Shown in pieces: positions 6,796 through 13,190 of a stretch of DNA of 13,237 nucleotides. Source of the DNA: Verrucomicrobiota bacterium (GTDB lineage: Bacteria > Verrucomicrobiota > Verrucomicrobiia > Limisphaerales > CAIQOK01). Where the stretch lies: positions 1 through 13,237 of the forward strand of contig JANYDP010000044.1 of the NCBI GenBank assembly GCA_025363535.1. Direction: 5' to 3'. Made by a program: the position numbers and the translations under genes. The number at the start of each line of letters is the position of its first letter. The first letter of the stretch is position 1. The notes beneath the pieces are model-generated. The model made no database searches. It was not told the origin of the DNA and saw nothing but the letters and a program-made list of their open reading frames with translations.

Positions 6796-7626
6796 TTACC
6801 GGAGTGTTTCCACCGGCGCGGGATCCATGTCGTCGAACGCCTGGTTCTCGCCGCCCATGCCCCAGCAGAAGGTGTACGCTCCCGTGCCGCAGCCGCTGTG
6901 GATGGACCAGCTCGGTGAGATCACCGCCTGGCGGTTGGCCACCACGAGATGCCGCGTCTGCTGCGGCGTGCCCATGAAATGCATCACGCGCCGTTTCGGA
7001 TCGAGATCGAAGTACATGTAGATTTCAGAACGCCGCGTGTGCGTGTGCGCGGGCATCGTATTCCAAACCGCACCTTCCTGGAGTTTCGTGAAGCCTAAAA
7101 CAAGCTGGCAGCTCTTGATGCCGCCGGTGTGGATGTATTTGTAGATCGTGCGCCGGTTCGCGTCCGCCGGGGAGCCGAGTTCGACGGGCGTGGCGTCTTT
7201 CATCTGCGCGTGCGTGGTCGGATGCGTGGCGTGTGCCGGGTAGCTCAACAAAAAATACGCAGCGGGATTGCCCGTTTCCAAACTGAATAACGCAACATTC
7301 TGACAGCCGCGTCCGACGTAGAGGGAATCCAGTTTGCCCATCTCATAACCCTTTCCGTCCGCGACGATGGTGCCGGGGCCGCCGATGTTCAGGATGCCAA
7401 CTTCGCGCCGCTCGCAGAAAAACGCCGACCGCAGTTCCGCGTCCGCCGTCAATTTGAGCGGCAGCTCGCCGGGAATGGCCGAGCCCACAATGGCACGGTC
7501 GGCATCGGTATAAACCAGTTCAACTTTGCCCGGCGTGAACAGCGATTCGATCAGGAACGTCGAGCGCAGTTCGTTGGTGTTGAGTTTTTGGTAATCGTTG
7601 GGGTGCGGTGAATAGCGGATTTGCAT
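6796..7626 (-). CDS. kduI: 5-dehydro-4-deoxy-D-glucuronate isomerase
   Basis: This cytoplasmic zinc isomerase converts 5-keto-4-deoxyuronate, the end product of unsaturated pectin fragments, to 2,5-diketo-3-deoxygluconate. The 276 residues match the usual length of about 278. The cupin metal site is visible: H194 and H196 in PAHTHTRRSE, E201, and H243 in SIHSG. These correspond to H196, H198, E203 and H245 of the E. coli enzyme with a constant offset of two. The surrounding MPAHTHTRRSEIYMYFDL and the end GGENQAFDDMDPAP are family hallmarks. The ATG at 7624-7626 lies 12 bases after the stop of the hydrolase gene, whose product is its substrate, so the two form an operon. No clear Shine-Dalgarno is seen. 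The next enzymes, KduD and the KDG kinase/aldolase steps, are not in the window. Confidence 0.96.
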   Translation of the reverse strand: MQIRYSPHPNDYQKLNTNELRSTFLIESLFTPGKVELVYTDADRAIVGSAIPGELPLKLTADAELRSAFFCERREVGILNIGGPGTIVADGKGYEMGKLDSLYVGRGCQNVALFSLETGNPAAYFLLSYPAHATHPTTHAQMKDATPVELGSPADANRRTIYKYIHTGGIKSCQLVLGFTKLQEGAVWNTMPAHTHTRRSEIYMYFDLDPKRRVMHFMGTPQQTRHLVVANRQAVISPSWSIHSGCGTGAYTFCWGMGGENQAFDDMDPAPVETLR

Positions 7627-7638
7627 GATGATTAAAGT

Positions 7639-8778
7639 TTATTTATGCGGAGGAAAGGAGCCGCCAGCCAGTTGAAAAAGTTCGCGGCCGGCCAGCAGAA
7701 AAGCGCCGGTGCCGTAAACTTCCGTGTCGGTCGGGAGAAATTTTTTCGGATCGGCACCGATGGGTTGCACATGCTCCAGCTTGCCCTCGGGCGTGACACA
7801 TTCGACAAGCGCCGACCAGGCCTTGCGCACGACCGGCTCGTAGGTGGGGCGATCCAGTAGATGGTTGTTGATCCCCCAGGCCAGCGCGAACGTGTAAAAG
7901 CCCGAGCCGCTGGTTTCCTTGAGCGGATAGGAGTCCGGATCGAGCAAACTGGAACGCCACAAGCCATCCGCCTGCTGCAACGAGGCAATCTTCGCCGCCA
8001 TTTCCTGAAACTGCGTTTCGTAAAACTTCCGGCGCGGATGTTCCGGCGGCAGATACGTCAGCACACGCGCCAGCCCGGCCAGCACCCAGCCGTTGCCCCG
8101 GCTCCAGAAGATTTTCCTCCCGTTCGCCTCGCGCTTTTTGAAATAAGTACTGTCGCGGAAATAAAGATGCTCATTGGTGTCATAAAGAAAATCGGAGGTC
8201 GCCCGCCATTCGTTGTCCATGAAGTCGAGATAACGCTGGTCGTCCGTGGCTTTCCAAAGCCGGATCCACGCGGGCGGCCCCATGAAGAGCGCGTCGCACC
8301 ACGACCAGCGATCCCCGGCATGAAGAGTTTTGAAATCGAGCACGTTGGTTGCCGGATGCGCGAGAATGTAATCGAACCGCTCCTTCACCGGGCCGAGCAT
8401 CGCCGGGTCACGATCCTGCAAAAATAATTCCAAATATGTCTGGCCGACGCAATGATCGTCCGCATGATAGAGGCGCGACCCCAGTTGCCAGCCGAATTTT
8501 TTGCCCACCGAAACCATCGCGTCGTGATACTTCGGCGTGCCGGCGATTTCATCAAGCGCCATGACACCCGTGTAAAGCGCGCCGTAGGTCCAGGTGTTTT
8601 CCTTGTACTGCGCGGCCGTCGGCGAGGGATGCGCGAGCTGCCAGTCGGCCACCAGCTTCATGGTGGTGAGAATCACGGACGGAGAAACTTCGGCGGAAGG
8701 TTTCGCATTGGAATTTGCCGGCTGCGCCTGCATGGACGTGGCGGAAACTACCAGAATCAAAAAGGCGAACATTTTCAT
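7639..8778 (-). CDS. Secreted GH88/GH105-like unsaturated rhamnogalacturonyl hydrolase
   Basis: This enzyme is expected to remove the terminal 4,5-unsaturated galacturonate from pectin-lyase products such as unsaturated GalA-rhamnose, giving 5-keto-4-deoxyuronate and rhamnose. The protein has 379 residues and reads as an (alpha/alpha)6 barrel. Family-like motifs are HADDHCVGQTYLEL (105-118), DRWSWCDALFMGPP (156-169), RGNGWVLAGL (227-236) and SGSGFYTFALAWGI (290-303). By comparison with YteR-type enzymes, D162 and D107 or D108 are the likely catalytic pair. I start at the ATG at 8776-8778, which gives a clean signal peptide (MKMFAFLILVVSATSMQA, cleavage near residue 18); upstream in-frame starts would bury it. 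Periplasmic or surface action is therefore likely. kduI follows 12 bases downstream. GH105 rather than GH88 is favoured by the rhamnose and pectin context but cannot be settled by eye. Confidence 0.9.
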   Translation of the reverse strand: MKMFAFLILVVSATSMQAQPANSNAKPSAEVSPSVILTTMKLVADWQLAHPSPTAAQYKENTWTYGALYTGVMALDEIAGTPKYHDAMVSVGKKFGWQLGSRLYHADDHCVGQTYLELFLQDRDPAMLGPVKERFDYILAHPATNVLDFKTLHAGDRWSWCDALFMGPPAWIRLWKATDDQRYLDFMDNEWRATSDFLYDTNEHLYFRDSTYFKKREANGRKIFWSRGNGWVLAGLARVLTYLPPEHPRRKFYETQFQEMAAKIASLQQADGLWRSSLLDPDSYPLKETSGSGFYTFALAWGINNHLLDRPTYEPVVRKAWSALVECVTPEGKLEHVQPIGADPKKFLPTDTEVYGTGAFLLAGRELFQLAGGSFPPHK

Positions 8779-8816
8779 CGGTTGATTGCCGACCGGTTTT
8801 GTCGTGTCGAGCCAGC

Positions 8817-8844
8817 ATCTTGACGAATCTTTTTTTTCAGTCAA
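8817..8844 (-). promoter_or_regulatory. Possible sigma-70-type promoter for the hydrolase-kduI pair
   Basis: On the minus strand TTGACT (8839-8844, 5 of 6 matches to the -35 box) is followed after 16 bases by CAAGAT (8817-8822, 3 of 6 to the -10 box), with an A-tract in the spacer. It lies in the 91-base gap between lutC and the hydrolase gene and leaves a leader of about 30 bases. The -10 match is weak. Confidence 0.27.
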
Positions 8845-8869
8845 CCCGCCGTTTGTTCTACGCCCGGAA

Positions 8870-9556
8870 TCAAACCAGAAAAATCGTCAACTTCTTCGGC
8901 CCGTGCGCGCCCAGCACCAGAATCCGCTCGATGTCGCCCGTGCGACTCGGCCCGGTGATGAACGACATCATGCTCGGATAATTCGCGCCGTATTTCTGCT
9001 TCAAGAATTGAAACGCCGCCGGCAAATCGCGCAGCAACTGTTCACGCCGCGCGATGACCACATGATGCGGCGGCAGCACGGACAACGCCCGCCCGCCCGC
9101 GCTGCGATTCGTCACCAGCACGCTGCCGGTCTGCGCGACAAGCGCGTCGCACTCGGTGATGCCGGCGTTGCAGGCTTCGAGTTCATGCACGTCGTATGTG
9201 GTATCCGTTTTCACAACCGGCAGGCCGAGCGCCCCGGTCGTGAAGTCAGTCAACTCACCCTGATGCGTGGCAATTTTTTTCCAGCCTTCCGAGTCGCGCA
9301 ATTCGACCAGCCGCTGAAGCAGTTCATCCCGACTGTTCACCGCAAAAAAATCCACCTTCAAGTTCGCGGCGTTTTCCCGGAAGCAGGCAAGCTGGTCTTC
9401 AAAGGAATCATTGACCGGCGGCAGCCACTGCCGGGCCGGCGCCGACGGTGACGATTTATGCGCCTGTACAGTCGCTTGGCCGTGATGGCCGGGCACCGGC
9501 GCAATCACAGTTAACGCTTCGCGGATGCGGCCAAATATTTTTTCGCGTTCGGTCAT
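8870..9556 (-). CDS. lutC: L-lactate utilization protein LutC (LUD domain)
   Basis: LutC is the third component of the LutABC complex, which oxidises L-lactate to pyruvate. The 228 residues form a single LUD domain: TDTTYDVHELEACNAGITEC, then ALVAQTGSVLVTN, LSVLPPHHVVIARREQL and near the end SFITGPSRTGDIERILVLG. Those glycine-rich segments and the final HGPKKL are typical of the family, usually about 230-240 residues. The start is the ATG at 9554-9556 (MTEREKIFGRIREAL). An in-frame extension upstream runs into an intergenic inverted repeat and is not used. It is the last gene of a lutA-lutB-lutC series, separated from lutB by 109 bases that hold a hairpin repeat. The catalytic details of LutC remain unclear in all organisms; the family call is secure. 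Confidence 0.93.
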   Translation of the reverse strand: MTEREKIFGRIREALTVIAPVPGHHGQATVQAHKSSPSAPARQWLPPVNDSFEDQLACFRENAANLKVDFFAVNSRDELLQRLVELRDSEGWKKIATHQGELTDFTTGALGLPVVKTDTTYDVHELEACNAGITECDALVAQTGSVLVTNRSAGGRALSVLPPHHVVIARREQLLRDLPAAFQFLKQKYGANYPSMMSFITGPSRTGDIERILVLGAHGPKKLTIFLV

Positions 9557-9575
9557 AGGTTCGGTGAAACAGGTG

Positions 9576-9661
9576 AACCACGAAATGCACCAAACACACG
9601 AAAAGGAAACCAAGCGCTAATGCCTTTGTCCGATTTCGTGTGATTCGTGTATTTCGTGGTT
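9576..9661. repeat. Inverted repeat (AACCACGAAAT type) between lutB and lutC
   Basis: The arm at 9576-9603 pairs with 9634-9661. One arm against the reverse complement of the other matches at 25 of 28 positions, around a 30-base loop. Each arm is built of near-repeats about 9 bases apart of the form CACGAA. It could form a long RNA hairpin in the lut transcript and might act as an attenuator, a stabiliser or a mobile repeat. Confidence 0.85.
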
Positions 9662-9665
9662 ATCT

Positions 9666-11060
9666 TCATTTCCTGGCTTTCCAAAATTCCTTGAATGATT
9701 GCGGCGCGATCTTCGGGGTCTCGCGGGTTCTTGTCCACGAGTACGCCGGGTCAAGTCGCGTTCCCTTCACGAGCGGATGCAGCTTCTGTCCGACGCGTCC
9801 GAGCGGCGCGATCAGTTTGTAAAGCGCCGGACGGTTGAAGATGAAGCCGAAAGCTTTGAAGCCCAGCCGCCACGCGAACGCTGGTTTCTCCTGCGCGGCA
9901 TTGCGGCGGTTTTGCAGCAGATGATGCGCGAGATCAATTTTCACCGGACACGTTTCCGTGCAGGCACCGCAGAGGGAACTTGAATTTGAAAGGTGTTTCC
10001 AGTCCTGCAACCCACGCAGATGCGGCGTTATCACCGAGCCGATCGGACCGCTGTAAGTCGTGCCGTAAGTGTGGCCGCCGACGTTACGAAAGATCGGGCA
10101 GACGTTCAGGCAGGCGCCGCAGCGGATGCAGTGCAGCGCGTCGCGTTGCTCAGGATCGGCAAGGAGTTCCGTGCGGCGGTTGTCGAGCAGCACGACGTGG
10201 TATTCTTCCGGGCCGTCGGATTCGCCGGGCTGACGCGGGCCGCCGTACATCGTGTTGTAACAGGTCAACGCCTGACCGGTTCCCGAAGTCGCGAGCAGCG
10301 GCAGAAACAGCGCGAGGTCTTCAAGCTTCGGCAAAACTTTCTCAATGCCCAGCAGCGTGATCATCGTCTTGGGCAGCGCGGCGGTGAGGCGGGCGTTGCC
10401 TTCGTTTTCGGTGATGGAAATCATGCCCGTCTCGGCGATGGCGAAGTTCGCGCCGGTGAAACCGATGTCGGCGGTGAGGTATTTCTGGCGCATCACGCGG
10501 CGGGCGACCATCGTGAGTTCTTCGGGGCTGTCGGAGGAAACTTCCTTCAATTCGCGCTCAAACAGTTCGCGGATTTCGCCGCGCGTCAGGTGCATCGAGG
10601 GAAACACGATGTGATACGGCGGTTCGTGCAAAAGCTGCATGATGAACTCGCCGAGGTCGGATTCCACCACGGTCAACCCTTCCTTCTCCAGCGCGTCGTT
10701 GAGGTGGATTTCCTCCGAGGTCATCGCCTTGGACTTGATGATCGAGCGCGCCTTTTTTTCGCGGACGATGCCGATGATGATCTCGCGGGCCTGTTCGCTG
10801 TTGCTAGCCCAATGGACTTTGGTGCCGCGCGCTTCGAGCTTGGCGACGAATTCTTCAAGATATTTGTCGAGATGATTGAGTGCTTCCCACTTCGTCTCGG
10901 CGGCGGCCTGCCGCGCGGCCTGGTAGTCCTGAAACGCGCCGCGCGATTTGTCGCGGACAACCTCATATTTGCTCAACGCCGTCTGGATGATCGCGCGATG
11001 ACGCAGATCGTGCGTGAGGATTTCGGCCTGCTGATTAAATTTTTGAACCGGGGAACTCAT
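9666..11060 (-). CDS. lutB: L-lactate utilization iron-sulfur protein LutB
   Basis: This is the iron-sulfur subunit of the lactate-oxidising LutABC complex. Its 464 residues (the B. subtilis protein is about 476) contain an N-terminal LUD domain (about residues 65-300; GFTGANFAIAETGMISITEN at 200-219). A ferredoxin-like part follows, with C311, C314, C317 and C321 (CIRCGACLNVCP) and C364, C367 and C371 (CGACTETCPVKID). The C-terminal region of about 90 residues is the extension usual in LutB. The first cluster site is complete; the second shows three cysteines in the motif and needs one more from elsewhere. The ATG at 11058-11060 begins MSSPVQKFNQQAEIL. lutA lies 121 bases upstream and lutC 109 bases downstream; both gaps hold inverted repeats, unusual spacing for genes that normally abut. 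Confidence 0.95.
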   Translation of the reverse strand: MSSPVQKFNQQAEILTHDLRHRAIIQTALSKYEVVRDKSRGAFQDYQAARQAAAETKWEALNHLDKYLEEFVAKLEARGTKVHWASNSEQAREIIIGIVREKKARSIIKSKAMTSEEIHLNDALEKEGLTVVESDLGEFIMQLLHEPPYHIVFPSMHLTRGEIRELFERELKEVSSDSPEELTMVARRVMRQKYLTADIGFTGANFAIAETGMISITENEGNARLTAALPKTMITLLGIEKVLPKLEDLALFLPLLATSGTGQALTCYNTMYGGPRQPGESDGPEEYHVVLLDNRRTELLADPEQRDALHCIRCGACLNVCPIFRNVGGHTYGTTYSGPIGSVITPHLRGLQDWKHLSNSSSLCGACTETCPVKIDLAHHLLQNRRNAAQEKPAFAWRLGFKAFGFIFNRPALYKLIAPLGRVGQKLHPLVKGTRLDPAYSWTRTRETPKIAPQSFKEFWKARK

Positions 11061-11068
11061 GGGATTTT

Positions 11069-11169
11069 AACCGCAGATGGGCGCGGATAAACGCAGATAA
11101 AGAACGGCCAGATACCGGGATTCAACAAACAGCTTTCAAATCTGCGTTTATCTGCGTTTATCTGCGGTT
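11069..11169. repeat. Inverted repeat (AACCGCAGAT type) between lutA and lutB
   Basis: The arm at 11069-11098 pairs with 11140-11169, matching at 26 of 30 positions around a 41-base loop. The right arm is a tandem repeat with a 10-base unit (CGCAGATAAA on the minus strand). The left arm carries the same unit with a few changes. It is the same architecture as the repeats at 9576-9661 and 6709-6790, but with a different sequence. Confidence 0.87.
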
Positions 11170-11181
11170 TAATAACAGCCT

Positions 11182-11895
11182 TCATTTGCTGGTCAAAACT
11201 TCCGCGAGGTGAATCGTTTTCAATTTCTTCCCCTGCTTGTCGAGCAAACCTTGCACATGCATCAGGCAACTGGAGTCGTTCGACACGATGTATTCCGCGC
11301 CGGTCTCGGCGGCGGAGGCGCATTTCACGTCGCCCATCGCGGTGGAGATCATCGGAAACTTCGCCGCGAACGTGCCGCCGAAACCGCAGCACACTTCGTC
11401 CTTCATCTCGACGAGTTCGAGGTCACGCACCTTGGCCAGCAACGCGCGCGGACCTTTCTTGAGTCCCAGTTCACGCAGCCCGTGACAGCCATCATGGAAC
11501 GTAACCTTGTGCGGAAACTTCGCGCCGAGATCGGTCACGCCGAGTTTGCTCACCAGGAAGTCGGAAAACTCCCAGCACTTCGCGGAAAGTTTTTTGGCAT
11601 CAGCTTCGTGTTCCGTGCCGGCGAAGAGTTGCGGATAAAAAACCTTGATCATCGCGCCGCAGGAACCGGAGGCAATGACGACCGCCTCGGCATTTTTCAG
11701 CCGTTGCAACACCGGCAGCGCGACGACGCGTGCCTCGTCCCAGTAACCGGAGTTGAACGCCGGCTGGCCGCAGCAGGCGAGTTCGGCGGGATACTCAATC
11801 TTGTGCCCCAAGCCTTCGAGCAACTGCACGATGCTGATGCCGACGCGCGGGAACATCAGATCCACAAAGCAGGGGATGAACAAAGTAACGGTCAT
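11182..11895 (-). CDS. lutA: L-lactate utilization protein LutA (cysteine-rich CCG domains)
   Basis: This is the CCG-domain subunit of the LutABC L-lactate oxidation complex, related to the GlpC and heterodisulfide reductase B type of iron-sulfur protein. The 237 residues carry two cysteine-rich domains. The first has C9 (FIPCF), C41-C42 (ACCGQPAF) and C79 (GSCGA). The second has C137 (HDGCHG), C169-C170 (VCCGFGGTF) and C210 (NDSSC). This spacing and the GQPAFNSG and GFGGTFAAKF segments are diagnostic. The length equals that of known LutA proteins. The ATG at 11893-11895 starts MTVTLFIPCFVD. It is first in the lutABC order and 91 bases after tadA ends. In this window its likely role is removal of lactate formed from rhamnose-derived lactaldehyde, though general lactate use is equally possible. 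Confidence 0.95.
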   Translation of the reverse strand: MTVTLFIPCFVDLMFPRVGISIVQLLEGLGHKIEYPAELACCGQPAFNSGYWDEARVVALPVLQRLKNAEAVVIASGSCGAMIKVFYPQLFAGTEHEADAKKLSAKCWEFSDFLVSKLGVTDLGAKFPHKVTFHDGCHGLRELGLKKGPRALLAKVRDLELVEMKDEVCCGFGGTFAAKFPMISTAMGDVKCASAAETGAEYIVSNDSSCLMHVQGLLDKQGKKLKTIHLAEVLTSK

Positions 11896-11936
11896 GACAA
11901 TTTATTTTGCATTGGGAGCCGCCGAATCGAAGCCGG

Positions 11937-11964
11937 ATGATAAATTCGTCGGCCCGCAAACCAA
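11937..11964 (-). promoter_or_regulatory. Possible promoter for lutABC
   Basis: In the 91-base gap between tadA and lutA, the minus strand has TATCAT (11937-11942, 5 of 6 matches to a -10 box). TTGGTT (11959-11964, 3 of 6 to a -35 box) sits 16 bases upstream. The leader would be about 35 bases. The -35 element is poor and no operator-like palindrome was seen. Confidence 0.2.
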
Positions 11965-11986
11965 GCACAAAACGGAAGCGGCCTGA

Positions 11987-12511
11987 TCATTCGTGCGCCG
12001 TTGAACCATTACCCGGCTCACCCGCTGCCGGTTTCTTCGCCGCGCGCTGTTCGCTGAAAAAACTTTTGAGCAATGCCCGACATTCCTCCAGCCGCACGCC
12101 GCTGGTGATTTCGCAGCGATGATTCAACGTCGGGAATTGCAGCAGATTCAACGCACCGCCCGCCGCCCCGCCCTTGGGATCGCCCGCGCCGAAGACCACG
12201 CGCGCGAGCCGCGTGTGGACAATCGCGCCCGCGCACATGGGGCAGGGTTCCTTGGTGACGTAGAGCGTGCAATCGGTGAGCCGCCAGTCGCCCGCGGCGT
12301 TTTGCGCCTGCGTGAGCGCGAGCATCTCGGCGTGGGCGGTGGCGTCCTTGAGCAACTCCACCTGGTTGCTCGCGCGGGCGATGATGCGGCCTTCGCGCAC
12401 GATGACTGCGCCCACGGGCACTTCCTCCGCCTCGTAAGCTTTGGCGGCCTGGCGCAACGCCTCGCCCATGAAGTACGCGTCGCTTTGCAGGTCAATGATC
12501 GGCTCGTCCAT
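11987..12511 (-). CDS. tadA: tRNA-specific adenosine deaminase TadA
   Basis: This enzyme deaminates adenosine 34 of tRNA-Arg(ACG) to inosine, so that one tRNA can read three arginine codons. It is a zinc cytidine-deaminase-fold protein of 174 residues. The active site is complete: HAE at 60-62 (H60 zinc ligand, E62 proton shuttle) and PCPMC at 89-93 (C90 and C93 zinc ligands). The preceding VPVGAVIV and the later ARVVFGAGDPKGGAAGG are typical of TadA rather than guanine or cytosine deaminases. The last 20 or so residues are a poorly conserved tail rich in A, G and P. The start is the ATG at 12509-12511 (MDEPIIDLQSDAYFMGEAL). A longer in-frame reading runs through a tandem repeat and is rejected. 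It appears to be a single-gene unit upstream of lutABC. Confidence 0.95.
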   Translation of the reverse strand: MDEPIIDLQSDAYFMGEALRQAAKAYEAEEVPVGAVIVREGRIIARASNQVELLKDATAHAEMLALTQAQNAAGDWRLTDCTLYVTKEPCPMCAGAIVHTRLARVVFGAGDPKGGAAGGALNLLQFPTLNHRCEITSGVRLEECRALLKSFFSEQRAAKKPAAGEPGNGSTAHE

Positions 12512-12525
12512 GCCCAAACAATGCA

Positions 12526-12553
12526 GAATGAAGAATGAAGAATGAAGAATTAA
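12526..12553. repeat. Four tandem copies of a 7-base unit in the tadA leader
   Basis: GAATGAA is present three times in perfect register at 12526-12546, followed by a fourth copy with one change, GAATTAA. It starts 15 bases upstream of the tadA ATG. On the transcribed strand it reads TTCATTC and is pyrimidine-rich. Confidence 0.9.
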
Positions 12554-12649
12554 ATTCAGGCACGAAACAACCGGCCAGCCACCGGAGCGGGGCGATGAAC
12601 CAAGTCGGCGGGGGAATTTTCCAGGAGAAGAGTTGCAGCCTAGCAGCTT

Positions 12650-12661
12650 GTTAGGTGTCAC
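12650..12661 (-). repeat. 12-bp inverted repeat, downstream copy; integron-core-like RYYYAAC
   Basis: The minus strand reads GTGACACCTAAC, an exact inverted match to 13091-13102. The TGA stop of the small gene lies inside it. ACCTAAC fits the RYYYAAC inverse core of integron attC sites, but I find no matching GTTRRRY partner between here and tadA, so a complete attC site is not supported on this side. Confidence 0.6.
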
Positions 12662-13089
12662 TTGTCCGTCAACTTCGCAAACCATATTCGATAGGGGTTG
12701 ATAACTCTGGCGCGTCGTGTCCAGTTCGTGCTACTGCCCCATGACTGAAAGAGCGCACCGTCACGAAAGCGGAGGCGGGCAATCACCTTGTCCTCTCCCT
12801 CCAATGGCGACCAATACAGATCCGAGTGAGGAAGTCCCATCATCTCCCACTCTCCATCGTGCCGACGAACCGTAAACGAACGGTGCTCTGGCACTCCATG
12901 ACCGGGTGAATACTGAAAATATCCATCACCCTCCACACGGATAAATGTGTCGTGGCCACAGGCGCAGCGCTCGCCCTCGAAGTAACCGCTCGTGCCGCTG
13001 GCTGACCCTGCCGTAAAAACAATCGGTGACACAAGAACCACTCCCAGCGTGATAGCTGCTCCAATCATCCATTTGCGCGTGGTCGTCAC
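12658..13089 (-). CDS. Hypothetical exported or membrane-anchored protein, cassette-like
   Basis: I do not recognise this 143-residue protein. From the GTG at 13087-13089 it starts MTVTTTRKWMIGAAIT (the GTG read as Met). It has one hydrophobic segment at about residues 8-26 ending near TAGSASG, which could be an uncleaved anchor or a signal peptide. The rest is polar and aromatic, with ERCACGHDTFIRVEGDGYF (about 40-58) and a C-terminal half rich in W, R and Y. C42 and C44 with a nearby histidine might form a small metal or disulfide site, which is unproven. The GTG has AGGTG 5 bases upstream. The ATG at 13066-13068 is the alternative; a TTG at 13129-13131 is less likely because its extension covers repeat DNA. 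The gene is bracketed almost exactly by 12-bp inverted repeats and looks less GC-rich than its neighbours, suggesting acquired DNA. Confidence 0.6.
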   Translation of the reverse strand: MTTTRKWMIGAAITLGVVLVSPIVFTAGSASGTSGYFEGERCACGHDTFIRVEGDGYFQYSPGHGVPEHRSFTVRRHDGEWEMMGLPHSDLYWSPLEGEDKVIARLRFRDGALFQSWGSSTNWTRRARVINPYRIWFAKLTDK

Positions 13090-13090
13090 G

Positions 13091-13190
13091 GTGACACCTA
13101 ACGATCCAGAACTGAGCCACGGCCACGGCAACCGTCCGTGAACCGGCGACCGCAGCGCGAAACCGAAGGCGTAAAAGCCGTTGGCTCCAG
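13091..13190 (-). repeat. attC-like half: GTTAGGT core and bulged inner stem
   Basis: On the minus strand GTTAGGT (13096-13102) fits the GTTRRRY core, within the 12-bp repeat at 13091-13102. Inside it, plus-strand CTGAGCCACGGC (13112-13123) pairs with GCCGTTGGCTCCAG (13177-13190) over 12 base pairs, leaving two unpaired single bases on one arm. Unpaired bases in an inner stem are typical of attC sites. The outer RYYYAAC partner expected just beyond 13190 is absent, so this is a degenerate or look-alike site. No integrase gene is in the window. Confidence 0.4.

Noticed and set aside
9993..11090. Plus-strand frame of 365 codons opposite lutB
   Set aside because: It is the antisense of lutB, whose cysteine motifs are intact; composition is that of a shadow frame.
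12512..12685. N-terminal extension of TadA
   Set aside because: It is translated from the heptamer repeat and the end of the neighbouring gene, and TadA homology begins at the ATG at 12511.
13090..13131. TTG start at 13129-13131 for the hypothetical gene
   Set aside because: The extra residues come from the repeat region and TTG lacks a ribosome binding sequence, while the GTG at 13087-13089 has one.
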